14,016 bases of DNA from Muribaculaceae bacterium. Its GTDB lineage: Bacteria > Bacteroidota > Bacteroidia > Bacteroidales > Muribaculaceae. Positions 8,401 through 14,016 of the stretch are shown in pieces. Positions within the stretch are counted from its first letter, which is position 1, and every line of letters starts with the position of its first letter. Under the pieces are notes generated by a model. The model saw only the letters and a list, made by a program, of their open reading frames with translations, was not told where the DNA came from and made no database searches. The translations under genes were made by a program, and so were the position numbers. Location: NCBI GenBank assembly GCA_029057255.1, contig JAICZO010000411.1:1-14016 (forward strand). The letters are read 5' to 3'.

Positions 8401-8784
8401 CTCGTCAGCCGCCTCGTCAAAAGAGCGCAGGCCTGCGCCCAGCGAGGCGGGGACGGCACGGCCCGAGACGAGAGCCACAAAGCGGGCGAAAGCGCTGATG
8501 TCGCCCGCAAGACTGCGGACAAGCACGGCCTCAGGCGTGACTCCGTGGCGGCGGAAACGCACACGGGCGGCACTGACGGCACGCCGCAGCTTACGGTCGG
8601 CGCCATAGCGGCGCAGCAGATAGTCGGTCTGCGGGAAAGGCCCCGCGAAGCCGATGCCGCTGCCCGACACGGACTCGTCGAGAAAAGCGGCAAAAAGCCC
8701 CGCAAGGCGCTCATAAGCCTTACGGATACTAACAGGGAGCATCAGCTCCTCAAGTTCGGCAAAATATATTCCGGGGTCTGACAT
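5458..8784 (-). CDS. PD-(D/E)XK nuclease / SF1 (Upf1/Dna2-type) helicase fusion
   Basis: This encodes about 1108 residues (1110 if the ATG at 8790 is used) and is predicted to cut and unwind DNA using ATP. Residues 1-300 match nothing I recognise. A Dna2/Cas4-like nuclease core follows: GRMDML near 334, VEQKAGKG near 347, then a PHYVQLLLYMAVL helix supplying the conserved Gln. I do not see the four-cysteine Fe-S pattern of Cas4/Dna2. The helicase occupies the C-terminal third: Walker A GPPGTGKT (about 694), LLSYTNRAVDEI, Walker B VIDEAS (about 810), GDHKQLPAV (about 841), QGRMHRD (about 898), PYRSQ (about 987), VERFQGSQ (about 1016) and NVAMTRAREH (about 1060). These are motifs I-VI of SF1B enzymes. 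The start is set by the TAnnTTTG box at 8802-8809. It ends in TAG, 20 bp before DUF3822. A repair or recombination role is likely, but the exact role is unknown. Confidence 0.85.
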   Translation of the reverse strand: MSDPGIYFAELEELMLPVSIRKAYERLAGLFAAFLDESVSGSGIGFAGPFPQTDYLLRRYGADRKLRRAVSAARVRFRRHGVTPEAVLVRSLAGDISAFARFVALVSGRAVPASLGAGLRSFDEAADEVRDRDGDYMRVVVLGSDGNMLRCVADGGECREILLDAGAPHLCHIASLVEEGSQLNLVFPRENKGVCTAAYIVYEPDYLVNVTQVAGCFETYATDARISLVKKMSPPVNNEAVILGNFASRLLDAEIHRADGEETDYAGSVLDFFRSNAVSLATCDIGRDFHTRAREQKVNIEKAVRHTLADGLTGFDRRDVVLEPAFFSEMLGLQGRMDMLQLDGRLLVEQKAGKGEWPCGDFTVPRHRRPHYVQLLLYMAVLRLGNVGGAVSGDDRLDAFLLYSRYCEPLISLGFAPELFAEAMQVRNEIVGIERRIVSGDISPVGNLDAAAFAPQRQDSLWLRYTKPQLESLLEPVRLSDGLERAYFLRMWRFCATEHWLSKSGAPGRRASGLSSAWHCSLSEKLDAGSVYAGLRLVSPTSGHDGVVETIVMRFDPDSCGMANFRPGDAVLLYAYAEGEEPDLRKQMVHRCTIVRIGAADIELRLRFVQSGALPYTRYAASPWAIEHDSMDSSYPSLFAGLRSFLTAPGSRRDLLLMRRRPSVDPRETLRLGHGDFDGLALRVAQARDFFLIIGPPGTGKTSYGMVTTVREELAREGTSVLLLSYTNRAVDEICSKLVECGIDFVRIGQELSTAEDYRPYLLRNRIDGCADVAQVRQLIRGARVVAGTVAAVNAASGILGLRSFSLAVIDEASQILEPQLTGMLSSVGPDGKPSIRRFVMIGDHKQLPAVVLQPQSCSVVDDPALCAIGLTDCRHSLFERLLRRYADDPSVTYMLTRQGRMHRDIADFPSRAFYGGRLLPVPLPHQTAGLGEDAIMGRLAFVNVVGRVADEADKVNTLEAELIAGLVADVYRGEASFDPDDTVGVIVPYRSQINAVRRALASYGIDAFDGITVDTVERFQGSQRKYIFYGFTVKRPAQLGFLTDNAFEEDGAVIDRKLNVAMTRAREHLVIIGNATLLSSNALFRSLVEYTREHGCYYDGCLPSRQK

Positions 8785-8801
8785 AAACATTTTAAAGCAT
8801 A

Positions 8802-8833
8802 CAAAATTACGCAAGGACGGCGACTTTTGCAAA
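8802..8833 (-). promoter_or_regulatory. Promoter of the nuclease-helicase gene
   Basis: TAATTTTG (8809-8802) matches TAnnTTTG and TTTG (8833-8830) lies 20 bp upstream. The ATGs at 8790 and 8784 follow within about 25 bp. It shares the roughly 118-bp divergent intergenic region with the plus-strand operon. Confidence 0.6.
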
Positions 8834-8889
8834 TCCTTAATATTAGTGAAATTTTGATAACACCGGCACAGCAGGCGCGAAATTTTGCG

Positions 8890-8897
8890 TACCTTTG
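8890..8897 (+). promoter_or_regulatory. -7 box of the membrane protein-DUF4919 operon
   Basis: TACCTTTG matches TAnnTTTG and ends only 5 bp before the ATG at 8903, so the transcript would be leaderless or nearly so. No good -33 TTG is seen at 19-21 bp upstream. Confidence 0.45.
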
Positions 8898-8902
8898 CTC
8901 TC

Positions 8903-9388
8903 ATGACTTTCACTGCACTTTCTATAATCACCCTCATACTGTCGCTTGCGGCGGTCGTGGCTACGTTTGTGCCGCGTCTCCCGGCAGTGGCAGCATCCTA
9001 CGCCGCCCTCGTGTGCGCCCACCTTGCCGGTGCCGTCTATGTCGACACCACGGTGCTTGTCTACTGGGGCGTGGCCACGGCGATAGTCCTTGGCCTCCGC
9101 ATGCTCCAGCCCAAAGCCCTCGTCGAGGCCGGGCACGGCCAGGGCTACGTCGCTCTTGCCACAATTGTCGGCGTCGTCCTCGGCTACCTGTGCTCACCCA
9201 CTGCCGCCGCAGTCATCCTCGGCGGAGCCATAGCCGCCTTCCTTGGCGCCACCGCCTATATGCGCACCCCTGCCGGCCCCGGTTTCGGCATATCGTCGCG
9301 CCACTTCATCGAATACCTCTGTGCCAAGGGACTGCCCTGTGTGGTCGCTTGCTCAATGTCAACAATAGCCGTAGCCTCACTGTTATGA
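8903..9388 (+). CDS. Small polytopic membrane protein, possibly DUF456-like
   Basis: This encodes 161 residues, mostly hydrophobic, with five to six predicted membrane helices (about residues 5-27, 30-48, 53-69, 83-100, 105-121 and 144-160). The pattern resembles DUF456 proteins: an early Pro-x-x-Pro turn (FVPRLPAV), a short polar linker containing Gly-rich GHGQGY, a Gly-rich VGVVLGYL...VILGGAIAAFLGA pair of helices, and a final hydrophobic helix after a Lys. That assignment is tentative, since the hallmark Gly-Gly-Ser-Lys loop is absent. The ATG at 8903 is used because the only earlier in-frame start (TTG at 8885) overlaps the -7 box. Its TGA overlaps the ATG of the next gene (ATGA), so the two are translationally coupled and probably work together at the envelope. 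Confidence 0.65.
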   Translation: MTFTALSIITLILSLAAVVATFVPRLPAVAASYAALVCAHLAGAVYVDTTVLVYWGVATAIVLGLRMLQPKALVEAGHGQGYVALATIVGVVLGYLCSPTAAAVILGGAIAAFLGATAYMRTPAGPGFGISSRHFIEYLCAKGLPCVVACSMSTIAVASLL

Positions 9389-10119
9389 AAAAGATAGCGT
9401 CAATAATACTTGCACTACTGATGCTGTCGCCGGCGATATGGGCCAAAGCGGGAAAACGCGAGGCTCTCGGCCGCCCCGACCTCGAGGCCATAGCAGCGGC
9501 ATCTGTCGACGAAAACTCAAAGTTCTTCTACCCCAGGCTCCTGAAAGCTTTCATGGCCAACGACACGACCATGACACCGGAGGAGTTTCAGTACTTCTAC
9601 TACGGGACCATGTTCCAGGAAGACTACGACCCCTACCGCGAGGCGCCCAACCCGGCACTGCTGCAGGAACTGCTCCCCGTCTATGCCAAAGAGAAGCGCA
9701 CACGCGCCGACAGGGAGAAGATGCTCGACTACGCCCTGCAGGTCATCGACGACAACCCCGTCGACCTGCGGCAGCTCACCAACAGAATATATGTCTACGA
9801 GCAGAACCGCAAGTATGACCTTGCCAAAATATGGCAGTTCAAGCTCAATCACCTGCTCCTGGTGATAGCCGCCTCGGGCACCGGCACCGACCCCGACAAC
9901 GCATTCATCGTCGTATACCCGCAGCACGAGTACGACTTCATCAACCTGTCGAAACTCACCGCATCGAGCCAGAGCTTCGTGCCGCCGCACTTCGACTACA
10001 TCAGCGTCAGCGGCAAGAAAGGGGCGCCCGAAGGCTTCTACTTCAACATCGCCGAGCTGCTCAACCAATACTTCATCAAGCATCCGTCGGAGCTGCACTC
10101 AAAAGCCGAAAAGGAGTAA
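9385..10119 (+). CDS. Exported DUF4919 family protein
   Basis: This encodes 244 residues of unknown function. A clear Sec signal peptide, MKKIASIILALLMLSPAIWA, is followed by a mature region recognisable as DUF4919, a Bacteroidota family. Visible segments are RPDLEAIAAASVDENSKFFY, a helical MTPEEFQYFYYGTMFQEDY, a Lys/Arg-rich helix KEKRTRADREKMLDYALQV that looks TPR-like, and a C-terminal domain with VYPQHEYDFINLSKLT and GFYFNIAELLNQYF. There is no lipobox cysteine, so it is likely periplasmic or secreted. The start overlaps the stop of the membrane gene by 4 bp (ATGA). A 19-bp-stem terminator follows 36 bp after the stop, closing a two-gene operon. Family assignment is fairly secure; role unknown. 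Confidence 0.75.
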   Translation: MKKIASIILALLMLSPAIWAKAGKREALGRPDLEAIAAASVDENSKFFYPRLLKAFMANDTTMTPEEFQYFYYGTMFQEDYDPYREAPNPALLQELLPVYAKEKRTRADREKMLDYALQVIDDNPVDLRQLTNRIYVYEQNRKYDLAKIWQFKLNHLLLVIAASGTGTDPDNAFIVVYPQHEYDFINLSKLTASSQSFVPPHFDYISVSGKKGAPEGFYFNIAELLNQYFIKHPSELHSKAEKE

Positions 10120-10155
10120 AAACACCCCGCAAGACATCAAAAATACATCAAAAGT

Positions 10156-10207
10156 ACAGCGGCAGTCGATAAAAGATTCATTTTTATCGACTGCCGCTGT
10201 TTATTTG
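10156..10207 (+). terminator. Strong terminator after DUF4919
   Basis: A perfect 19-bp stem (10156-10174 pairing with 10182-10200) with a 7-nt loop is followed by TTATTTG. The lower stem is GC-rich and the upper stem A/T. The A-tract at 10171-10174 makes it potentially bidirectional. Confidence 0.85.
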
Positions 10208-10229
10208 TCGAATAAAAAATATATCTTTG
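10204..10229 (+). promoter_or_regulatory. Promoter of the M6 peptidase gene
   Basis: TATCTTTG (10222-10229) matches TAnnTTTG. The nearest TTTG upstream (10204-10207) is only 14 bp away, shorter than the usual 19, so the -33 element is weak or unusual. The box begins 22 bp after the preceding terminator stem and leaves a leader of roughly 40 nt. Confidence 0.5.
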
Positions 10230-10276
10230 CAGGCTCCCCGCACAAAAGCCGGAGCTTAAGAATTAACGATACACAC

Positions 10277-13099
10277 ATGATGAAAAAACTCAGCATTATG
10301 CTCATAGGAGCACTGGCATCGGCATTCGTGGCGAATGCTGTGCCGGCCAAGAGAGGATTCTTCTCCTATCAGCAGCCAGACGGCTCTGTCATCTCTCTGC
10401 AGCTCAGGGGTAGCCAGCACGGCCACTACTACCTGACCGACGACAACGTACCCGTCCTGATGGACAATGACGGCGTTTTCCGCTATGCCTTCACCGACAA
10501 GACAGGCAACATCAAACTCTCGTCGGTCCAGGCGCAGAACCTTGTAAACCGTAGCGCGGAAGGCGTCAAGGCTATCAGCGAGAGCAGCTACGAGACTTTC
10601 GACGAGGCCTTCTCGCTCCGCTCATCGCGTCTTGCCACCCGCCGCGGCAAGGCTCCCCAGAGCGGTCTTGGAACATACAACAACGGATATCCCACAACCG
10701 GCAAGGTACACAGCCTTGTGATTCTCGTCGAGTACGCCGACGAAGCATTCCACACCGAGTCACCCAACGAATACTTCACCCGCATGCTCAACGAGGAAGG
10801 ATTCTCCGACAACGGCGGCACAGGCTCGGCTCGCGACTACTTCCTGCACCAGTCCAACGGACAGTTCGACGTGACATTCGACGTCGTAGGCCCCGTCAAG
10901 CTGCCCAACAACCGCTCGTACTACGGCGCCAACGACGCATACGGCAATGACGCACGCGCTGAGTACATGGTCATACATGCCGCCGAGATTCTCGACCCGG
11001 ACCTGAACTTTGCCGACTATGACTACAACAACGACGGCATCGTCGACAATATCTTCGTCCTGTACGCAGGCCTCGGCGAAGCCGACGGCGGCGCACCCTC
11101 GACCGTATGGCCCCACTCCTGGGAGCTGCCCGACCCCGTGACCCACGACGGCAAGACTATCAAAGGATACGCCTGCGCCAACGAATGGAACCTCGACAAC
11201 ACCCCCTCAGGCATCGGCACCGTAGTCCACGAGTTCTCGCACGTAATGGGTCTGCCCGACCTCTATGTAACCGGCGGCAGCGGTTCGTTCACTCCCGGCT
11301 CATGGAGCATACTCGACATGGGTCCCTACAACAACGACGGCAACACTCCCCCCAACTTCAGCGCATACGAGCGCAACGCTATGGGATGGATTGACCCCAT
11401 CATCCTCGACGGCCCCGAGACAGTGACCCTCGAAGCCATCCACCGCAGCAACAACGCATGCCTGATTCCGACTGAGAAAAACAACGAGTTCTTCCTCCTC
11501 GAGAACCGTCAGCAGGAAGGTTGGGACGAATATATCCCCTACCACGGCATGCTCATCTGGCACATCGACTATGACGAGAACATCTGGCGACGCAACATTG
11601 TCAACAACTCGCGCTCGCACCAGTACGTCGACATCGAGGAGGCCAACAACAACCCTAACAACAACAACCTCACCACTATGAGGGGCTACCCCTTCCCCGG
11701 CACGTCGCGCAAGACGAGCTTCACTTCGACAACATCGCCCGCTCTCCGCACATGGGCTAACAAAGGCATCGACCTGCCCATCACCGACATCACCGAGTCG
11801 GAGGACGGCGTGATAAGCTTCAAGGTCGACGGCGGTCGCATCGACCTCGCCACTCCCGAGGCTCCCGAGCTCACTGCCGACGACAAAGCCAACATTAGCG
11901 TGACATGGAAACCCGTCGAGCTGGCCACCGAATACCTGCTGACCGTATACACAAAAGAAGACGGCGAGCAGAAAATCTTCGGCGAATACGACCGCTTCAA
12001 CGTGGGCGACGTCACAACCCACACTATCGAGAATGTACTCGGCAAGACCGAATACTTCGTCACCGTGACAGCGGCTGTGAGACGCAACTACTCCGAGCCC
12101 TCGCCCGAGGCATCGGTAGAAACTCCCGAAATCGACATCGAGTATCTCAAGCCCACCGCACTCTCGGGCACAAACGACAAGGGCGAAGTCACCCTCTCAT
12201 GGCTCGCACTGCCCGGCGCCGAGAAATACCTGCTCACCATCGAGGCTGAAGTGCTCGGCGAACCCGAAGACATGACAATCGACTTCGGCAGCAATACGGA
12301 AGTCACATTCCCCGAGGGCTGGGTATGGGAAGGCGGCGAAAAATGCTCCTACAAAACTTCTTCGACCGGATACTTCGGCAACTCAGCTCCCTCGCTGAAA
12401 TTCTCGGCCAACGGCGAGACGCTCACATCGCAGCTCTTCAAGGGCATCATCAGCAATGTCAAGTTCTGGCTCAGAGGCGCCAACGCACAGGCTCCGAACT
12501 ACTTCAACGTTGAAGGCCGCTACGACACCACCGACGAATGGTCGACACTCTACTCTGTCAACCCCATTTCGACGGTAAATGCCAAAGGCACGGTCTTCGA
12601 GTTCAAGCCCGCGGTCAACACACGCCAGATACGCTTCATCTACTACAGGACCAGCAATGGCAACGCGGCTCTTGACGACATCTGCGTCACCATCCCCTCA
12701 AGCAAGTTCGAGGCTATGGAAAGCCACAACCGCCTCGACGTCGGCAATGTGCTTGAGCACACTACTACAATCGCGACGTCCACCGACCGCATCCGCTTCT
12801 TCATCGAGGCTCAGAATGCCGAAGGCCGCACATCGAAGCGCTCCAACATCGTGACCATAAACATGAACACAACATCGGGCATCGGCAACACCGCCGTAGC
12901 CCGGGCCTCTGTCACCGTCGACGGCTCTGACGTCCTCTACACAGGCAAGGCCGGCGCTGTGGTCAGCGTGGTCAACCTTGCCGGCGCCACCGTGGCAACA
13001 ACTGTCGCCGACAGCGAAGGCAACGCCTGCATCACCCTGCCTGCCGGATTCTACATCGTCCGCACTCCCGACAACGCAAGCAAGGTCGTTATCCGCTGA
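10277..13099 (+). CDS. Secreted M6-family metallopeptidase with FN3 domains and a T9SS-like C-terminal domain
   Basis: This 940-residue protein is predicted to be a zinc endopeptidase of the immune inhibitor A (M6) family. A signal peptide (MMKKLSIMLIGALASAFVAN) is followed by a propeptide beginning near FFSYQQPDGSVISLQLRGSQ. The catalytic domain carries the zinc motif HEFSHVMGLPD (His318, Glu319, His322, Asp328), an EF-hand-like calcium loop D249-x-N251-x-D253-G (DYNNDGIVD), and the family signature WSILDMGPYNNDGNTPP. An Asn-rich patch (NNNPNNNN) occurs near residue 458. An FN3 domain (about 527-620) is followed by a second FN3 (about 625-865) interrupted by a roughly 145-residue insert. Residues 867-940 look like a type A T9SS sorting domain, ending AGFYIVRTPDNASKVVIR. 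Start is ATG at 10277 (or 10280); codons further upstream precede the promoter. It is a single-gene unit with promoter and terminator. Substrate is unknown. Confidence 0.9.
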   Translation: MMKKLSIMLIGALASAFVANAVPAKRGFFSYQQPDGSVISLQLRGSQHGHYYLTDDNVPVLMDNDGVFRYAFTDKTGNIKLSSVQAQNLVNRSAEGVKAISESSYETFDEAFSLRSSRLATRRGKAPQSGLGTYNNGYPTTGKVHSLVILVEYADEAFHTESPNEYFTRMLNEEGFSDNGGTGSARDYFLHQSNGQFDVTFDVVGPVKLPNNRSYYGANDAYGNDARAEYMVIHAAEILDPDLNFADYDYNNDGIVDNIFVLYAGLGEADGGAPSTVWPHSWELPDPVTHDGKTIKGYACANEWNLDNTPSGIGTVVHEFSHVMGLPDLYVTGGSGSFTPGSWSILDMGPYNNDGNTPPNFSAYERNAMGWIDPIILDGPETVTLEAIHRSNNACLIPTEKNNEFFLLENRQQEGWDEYIPYHGMLIWHIDYDENIWRRNIVNNSRSHQYVDIEEANNNPNNNNLTTMRGYPFPGTSRKTSFTSTTSPALRTWANKGIDLPITDITESEDGVISFKVDGGRIDLATPEAPELTADDKANISVTWKPVELATEYLLTVYTKEDGEQKIFGEYDRFNVGDVTTHTIENVLGKTEYFVTVTAAVRRNYSEPSPEASVETPEIDIEYLKPTALSGTNDKGEVTLSWLALPGAEKYLLTIEAEVLGEPEDMTIDFGSNTEVTFPEGWVWEGGEKCSYKTSSTGYFGNSAPSLKFSANGETLTSQLFKGIISNVKFWLRGANAQAPNYFNVEGRYDTTDEWSTLYSVNPISTVNAKGTVFEFKPAVNTRQIRFIYYRTSNGNAALDDICVTIPSSKFEAMESHNRLDVGNVLEHTTTIATSTDRIRFFIEAQNAEGRTSKRSNIVTINMNTTSGIGNTAVARASVTVDGSDVLYTGKAGAVVSVVNLAGATVATTVADSEGNACITLPAGFYIVRTPDNASKVVIR

Positions 13100-13125
13100 T
13101 AGCGCCTGCACATATCATACAAAAG

Positions 13126-13157
13126 CAATCCCGGCCCCGCGTCGGGATTGTTTTTTT
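13126..13157 (+). terminator. Terminator of the M6 peptidase gene
   Basis: An 8-bp stem CAATCCCG/CGGGATTG with a 9-nt loop is followed directly by seven Ts, a textbook Rho-independent terminator 26 bp after the stop codon. Confidence 0.9.
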
Positions 13158-13313
13158 ACGCCCCGTCGGTCATGGCGGCAAGTCTCGTCATGTTGCCGAT
13201 AATATTCGTTGTACGCTTTAGATATGGGGTTAGAGTATCTTCATCCTGTAAGAATCTGATTAGCGCCGGCTCGCCGCGCCCCCGCACGGCGCCATGCCCG
13301 TCATACTAAAGAA
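13158..13313. other. Intergenic spacer with an AT-richer patch and an unsupported 43-codon open frame
   Basis: Between two terminators lies about 150 bp with no recognised gene. The middle (about 13195-13265) is clearly more AT-rich than its surroundings. On the minus strand an open frame from GTG at 13287 to TAA at 13156 encodes 43 residues including ALIRFLQDEDTLTPYLKRTT, which looks protein-like. On the plus strand a codon-aligned antisense frame starts at about 13173. Neither has a TAnnTTTG promoter or recognised homology. It could be a small protein, a remnant of a lost gene, or chance. Confidence 0.25.
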
Positions 13314-13346
13314 CAAACCCGCCCGGAAACTTTCCGGACGGGTTTG
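13314..13346 (-). terminator. Terminator of the decarboxylase beta-subunit gene
   Basis: CAAACCCG/CGGGTTTG forms an 8-bp stem extended by a C-A mismatch and a further CCGG/CCGG stem around an AAACTTT loop. It lies 25 bp beyond the stop codon. The minus-strand tail is TTCTTTAG, a modest U-tract. Confidence 0.8.
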
Positions 13347-13371
13347 CTGTGTTGTATCGGAGCTTGGACGC

Positions 13372-14016
13372 TTACGCGAGGAAGCCGAGGAGCACACCGG
13401 CAGCCACAGCCGAGCCGATCACACCGGCTACGTTGGGGCCCATAGCGTGCATGAGCAGGTAGTTGGAGGGGTCGTACTCCAGACCGAGGTTGTTGGAGAT
13501 ACGGGCCGACATAGGCACTGCCGACACACCTGCGTTGCCGATAAGGGGATTGATCTTCTTGTCCTTGGGCAGGATGAGGTTGAAGAGCTTGACGAAGAGC
13601 ACGCCGCTCGACGAAGCGATGACAAAGGCCATGAAGCCGAGGAAGAAGATGAAGATGGTCTGCGGGGTGAGGAACTGCGAAGCCTGTGTGGAGGCGCCGA
13701 CAGTCATACCGAGCAGGATGGTGACGATGTCAGTGAGGGCGTTGGACGCTGTCTTGGCAAGACGGGTTGTCACACCGCACTCACGGAGCAGGTTGCCGAA
13801 GAAGAGCATACCCAGCAGGGGGATACCCGAGGGCACCACGAAGCATGTCAGGAGCATGCCGACGATGGGGAAGATAATCTTCTCGTTCTGCGAGACGGCA
13901 CGGGCGGGTTTCATCTTGATGAGACGCTCCTTCTTGGTGGTGAACAGGCGCATCAGCGGCGGCTGGATGACAGGCACGAGTGCCATGTAGGAGTAAGCCG
14001 ACACTGCGATGGCGCC
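13372..14016 (-). CDS. oadB: Sodium-pumping decarboxylase beta subunit, C-terminal part (runs off the right edge)
   Basis: This is the membrane subunit that couples decarboxylation of a biotin-bound carboxyl group to sodium export (oxaloacetate, methylmalonyl-CoA or glutaconyl-CoA type). About 215 residues are visible, and the 5' end lies beyond position 14016. The visible start AIAVSAYSYMALVPVIQPPL and the NPLIGNAGVSAVPMSAR segment (about 13504-13551) are diagnostic; the latter contains the equivalents of Klebsiella OadB Asn373, Gly377, Ser382 and Arg389, needed for sodium and proton coupling. Several membrane helices are evident (IIFPIVGMLLTCFVV, TIFIFFLGFMAFVIA, VIGSAVAAGVLLGFLA). A terminator follows, so this is the last gene of its operon, as expected when the alpha and biotin-carrier subunits lie upstream. 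The substrate cannot be told from this subunit, and the symbol may be mmdB or gcdB instead. Confidence 0.9.
   Translation of the reverse strand, partial: GAIAVSAYSYMALVPVIQPPLMRLFTTKKERLIKMKPARAVSQNEKIIFPIVGMLLTCFVVPSGIPLLGMLFFGNLLRECGVTTRLAKTASNALTDIVTILLGMTVGASTQASQFLTPQTIFIFFLGFMAFVIASSSGVLFVKLFNLILPKDKKINPLIGNAGVSAVPMSARISNNLGLEYDPSNYLLMHAMGPNVAGVIGSAVAAGVLLGFLA

Noticed and set aside
5458..8784. Helicase-nuclease as part of a defence island or CRISPR system
   Set aside because: No repeats, no cas genes and no other defence genes are visible; its neighbours are core genes (DUF3822, rsmD).

Overview
The window looks like ordinary chromosome from a GC-rich member of the Bacteroidota, most likely order Bacteroidales and perhaps a Muribaculaceae-like gut commensal. 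The reasons are: repeated TAnnTTTG -7 promoter boxes, several with a TTG/TTTG element 19-20 bp upstream; starts without Shine-Dalgarno sequences; protein families largely confined to Bacteroidota (DUF4421, DUF3822, DUF4919); an M6 peptidase with a type IX secretion-like C-terminal domain; and a 445-residue GdhA of the Bacteroides type. The family-level placement is inference.

Layout. Positions 1-8784 are read on the minus strand. From the left edge they hold: the front part of a cobalamin-dependent (class II) ribonucleotide reductase, nrdJ, whose frame is interrupted by an in-frame TAG; an exported DUF4421 protein; glutamate dehydrogenase gdhA; the overlapping pair rsmD and DUF3822; and a protein of about 1108 residues joining a PD-(D/E)XK nuclease to an SF1 Upf1/Dna2-type helicase. 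At about 8785-8902 the direction switches through a divergent promoter region. The plus strand then carries a small polytopic membrane protein coupled by an ATGA overlap to an exported DUF4919 protein, a strong terminator, and a 940-residue secreted M6 metallopeptidase. The right edge holds, on the minus strand, the C-terminal part of the beta subunit of a sodium-pumping decarboxylase, followed by its own terminator.

How the genes relate. Most are separate transcription units with their own promoter and terminator. The helicase, DUF3822 and rsmD run in one direction with 20 bp or less between them and may form an operon, although DUF3822-rsmD also has a promoter inside the helicase tail. Metabolic genes (gdhA, oadB, nrdJ) fit an anaerobe that assimilates ammonia through GDH and builds a sodium gradient by decarboxylation.

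I see no CRISPR array, tRNA, rRNA, insertion sequence, phage gene or defence island, and I do not claim a new system. The best leads are the amber codon inside nrdJ, the domain architecture of the M6 peptidase (an FN3 domain split by an inserted domain), and the uncharacterised nuclease-helicase beside DUF3822-rsmD.
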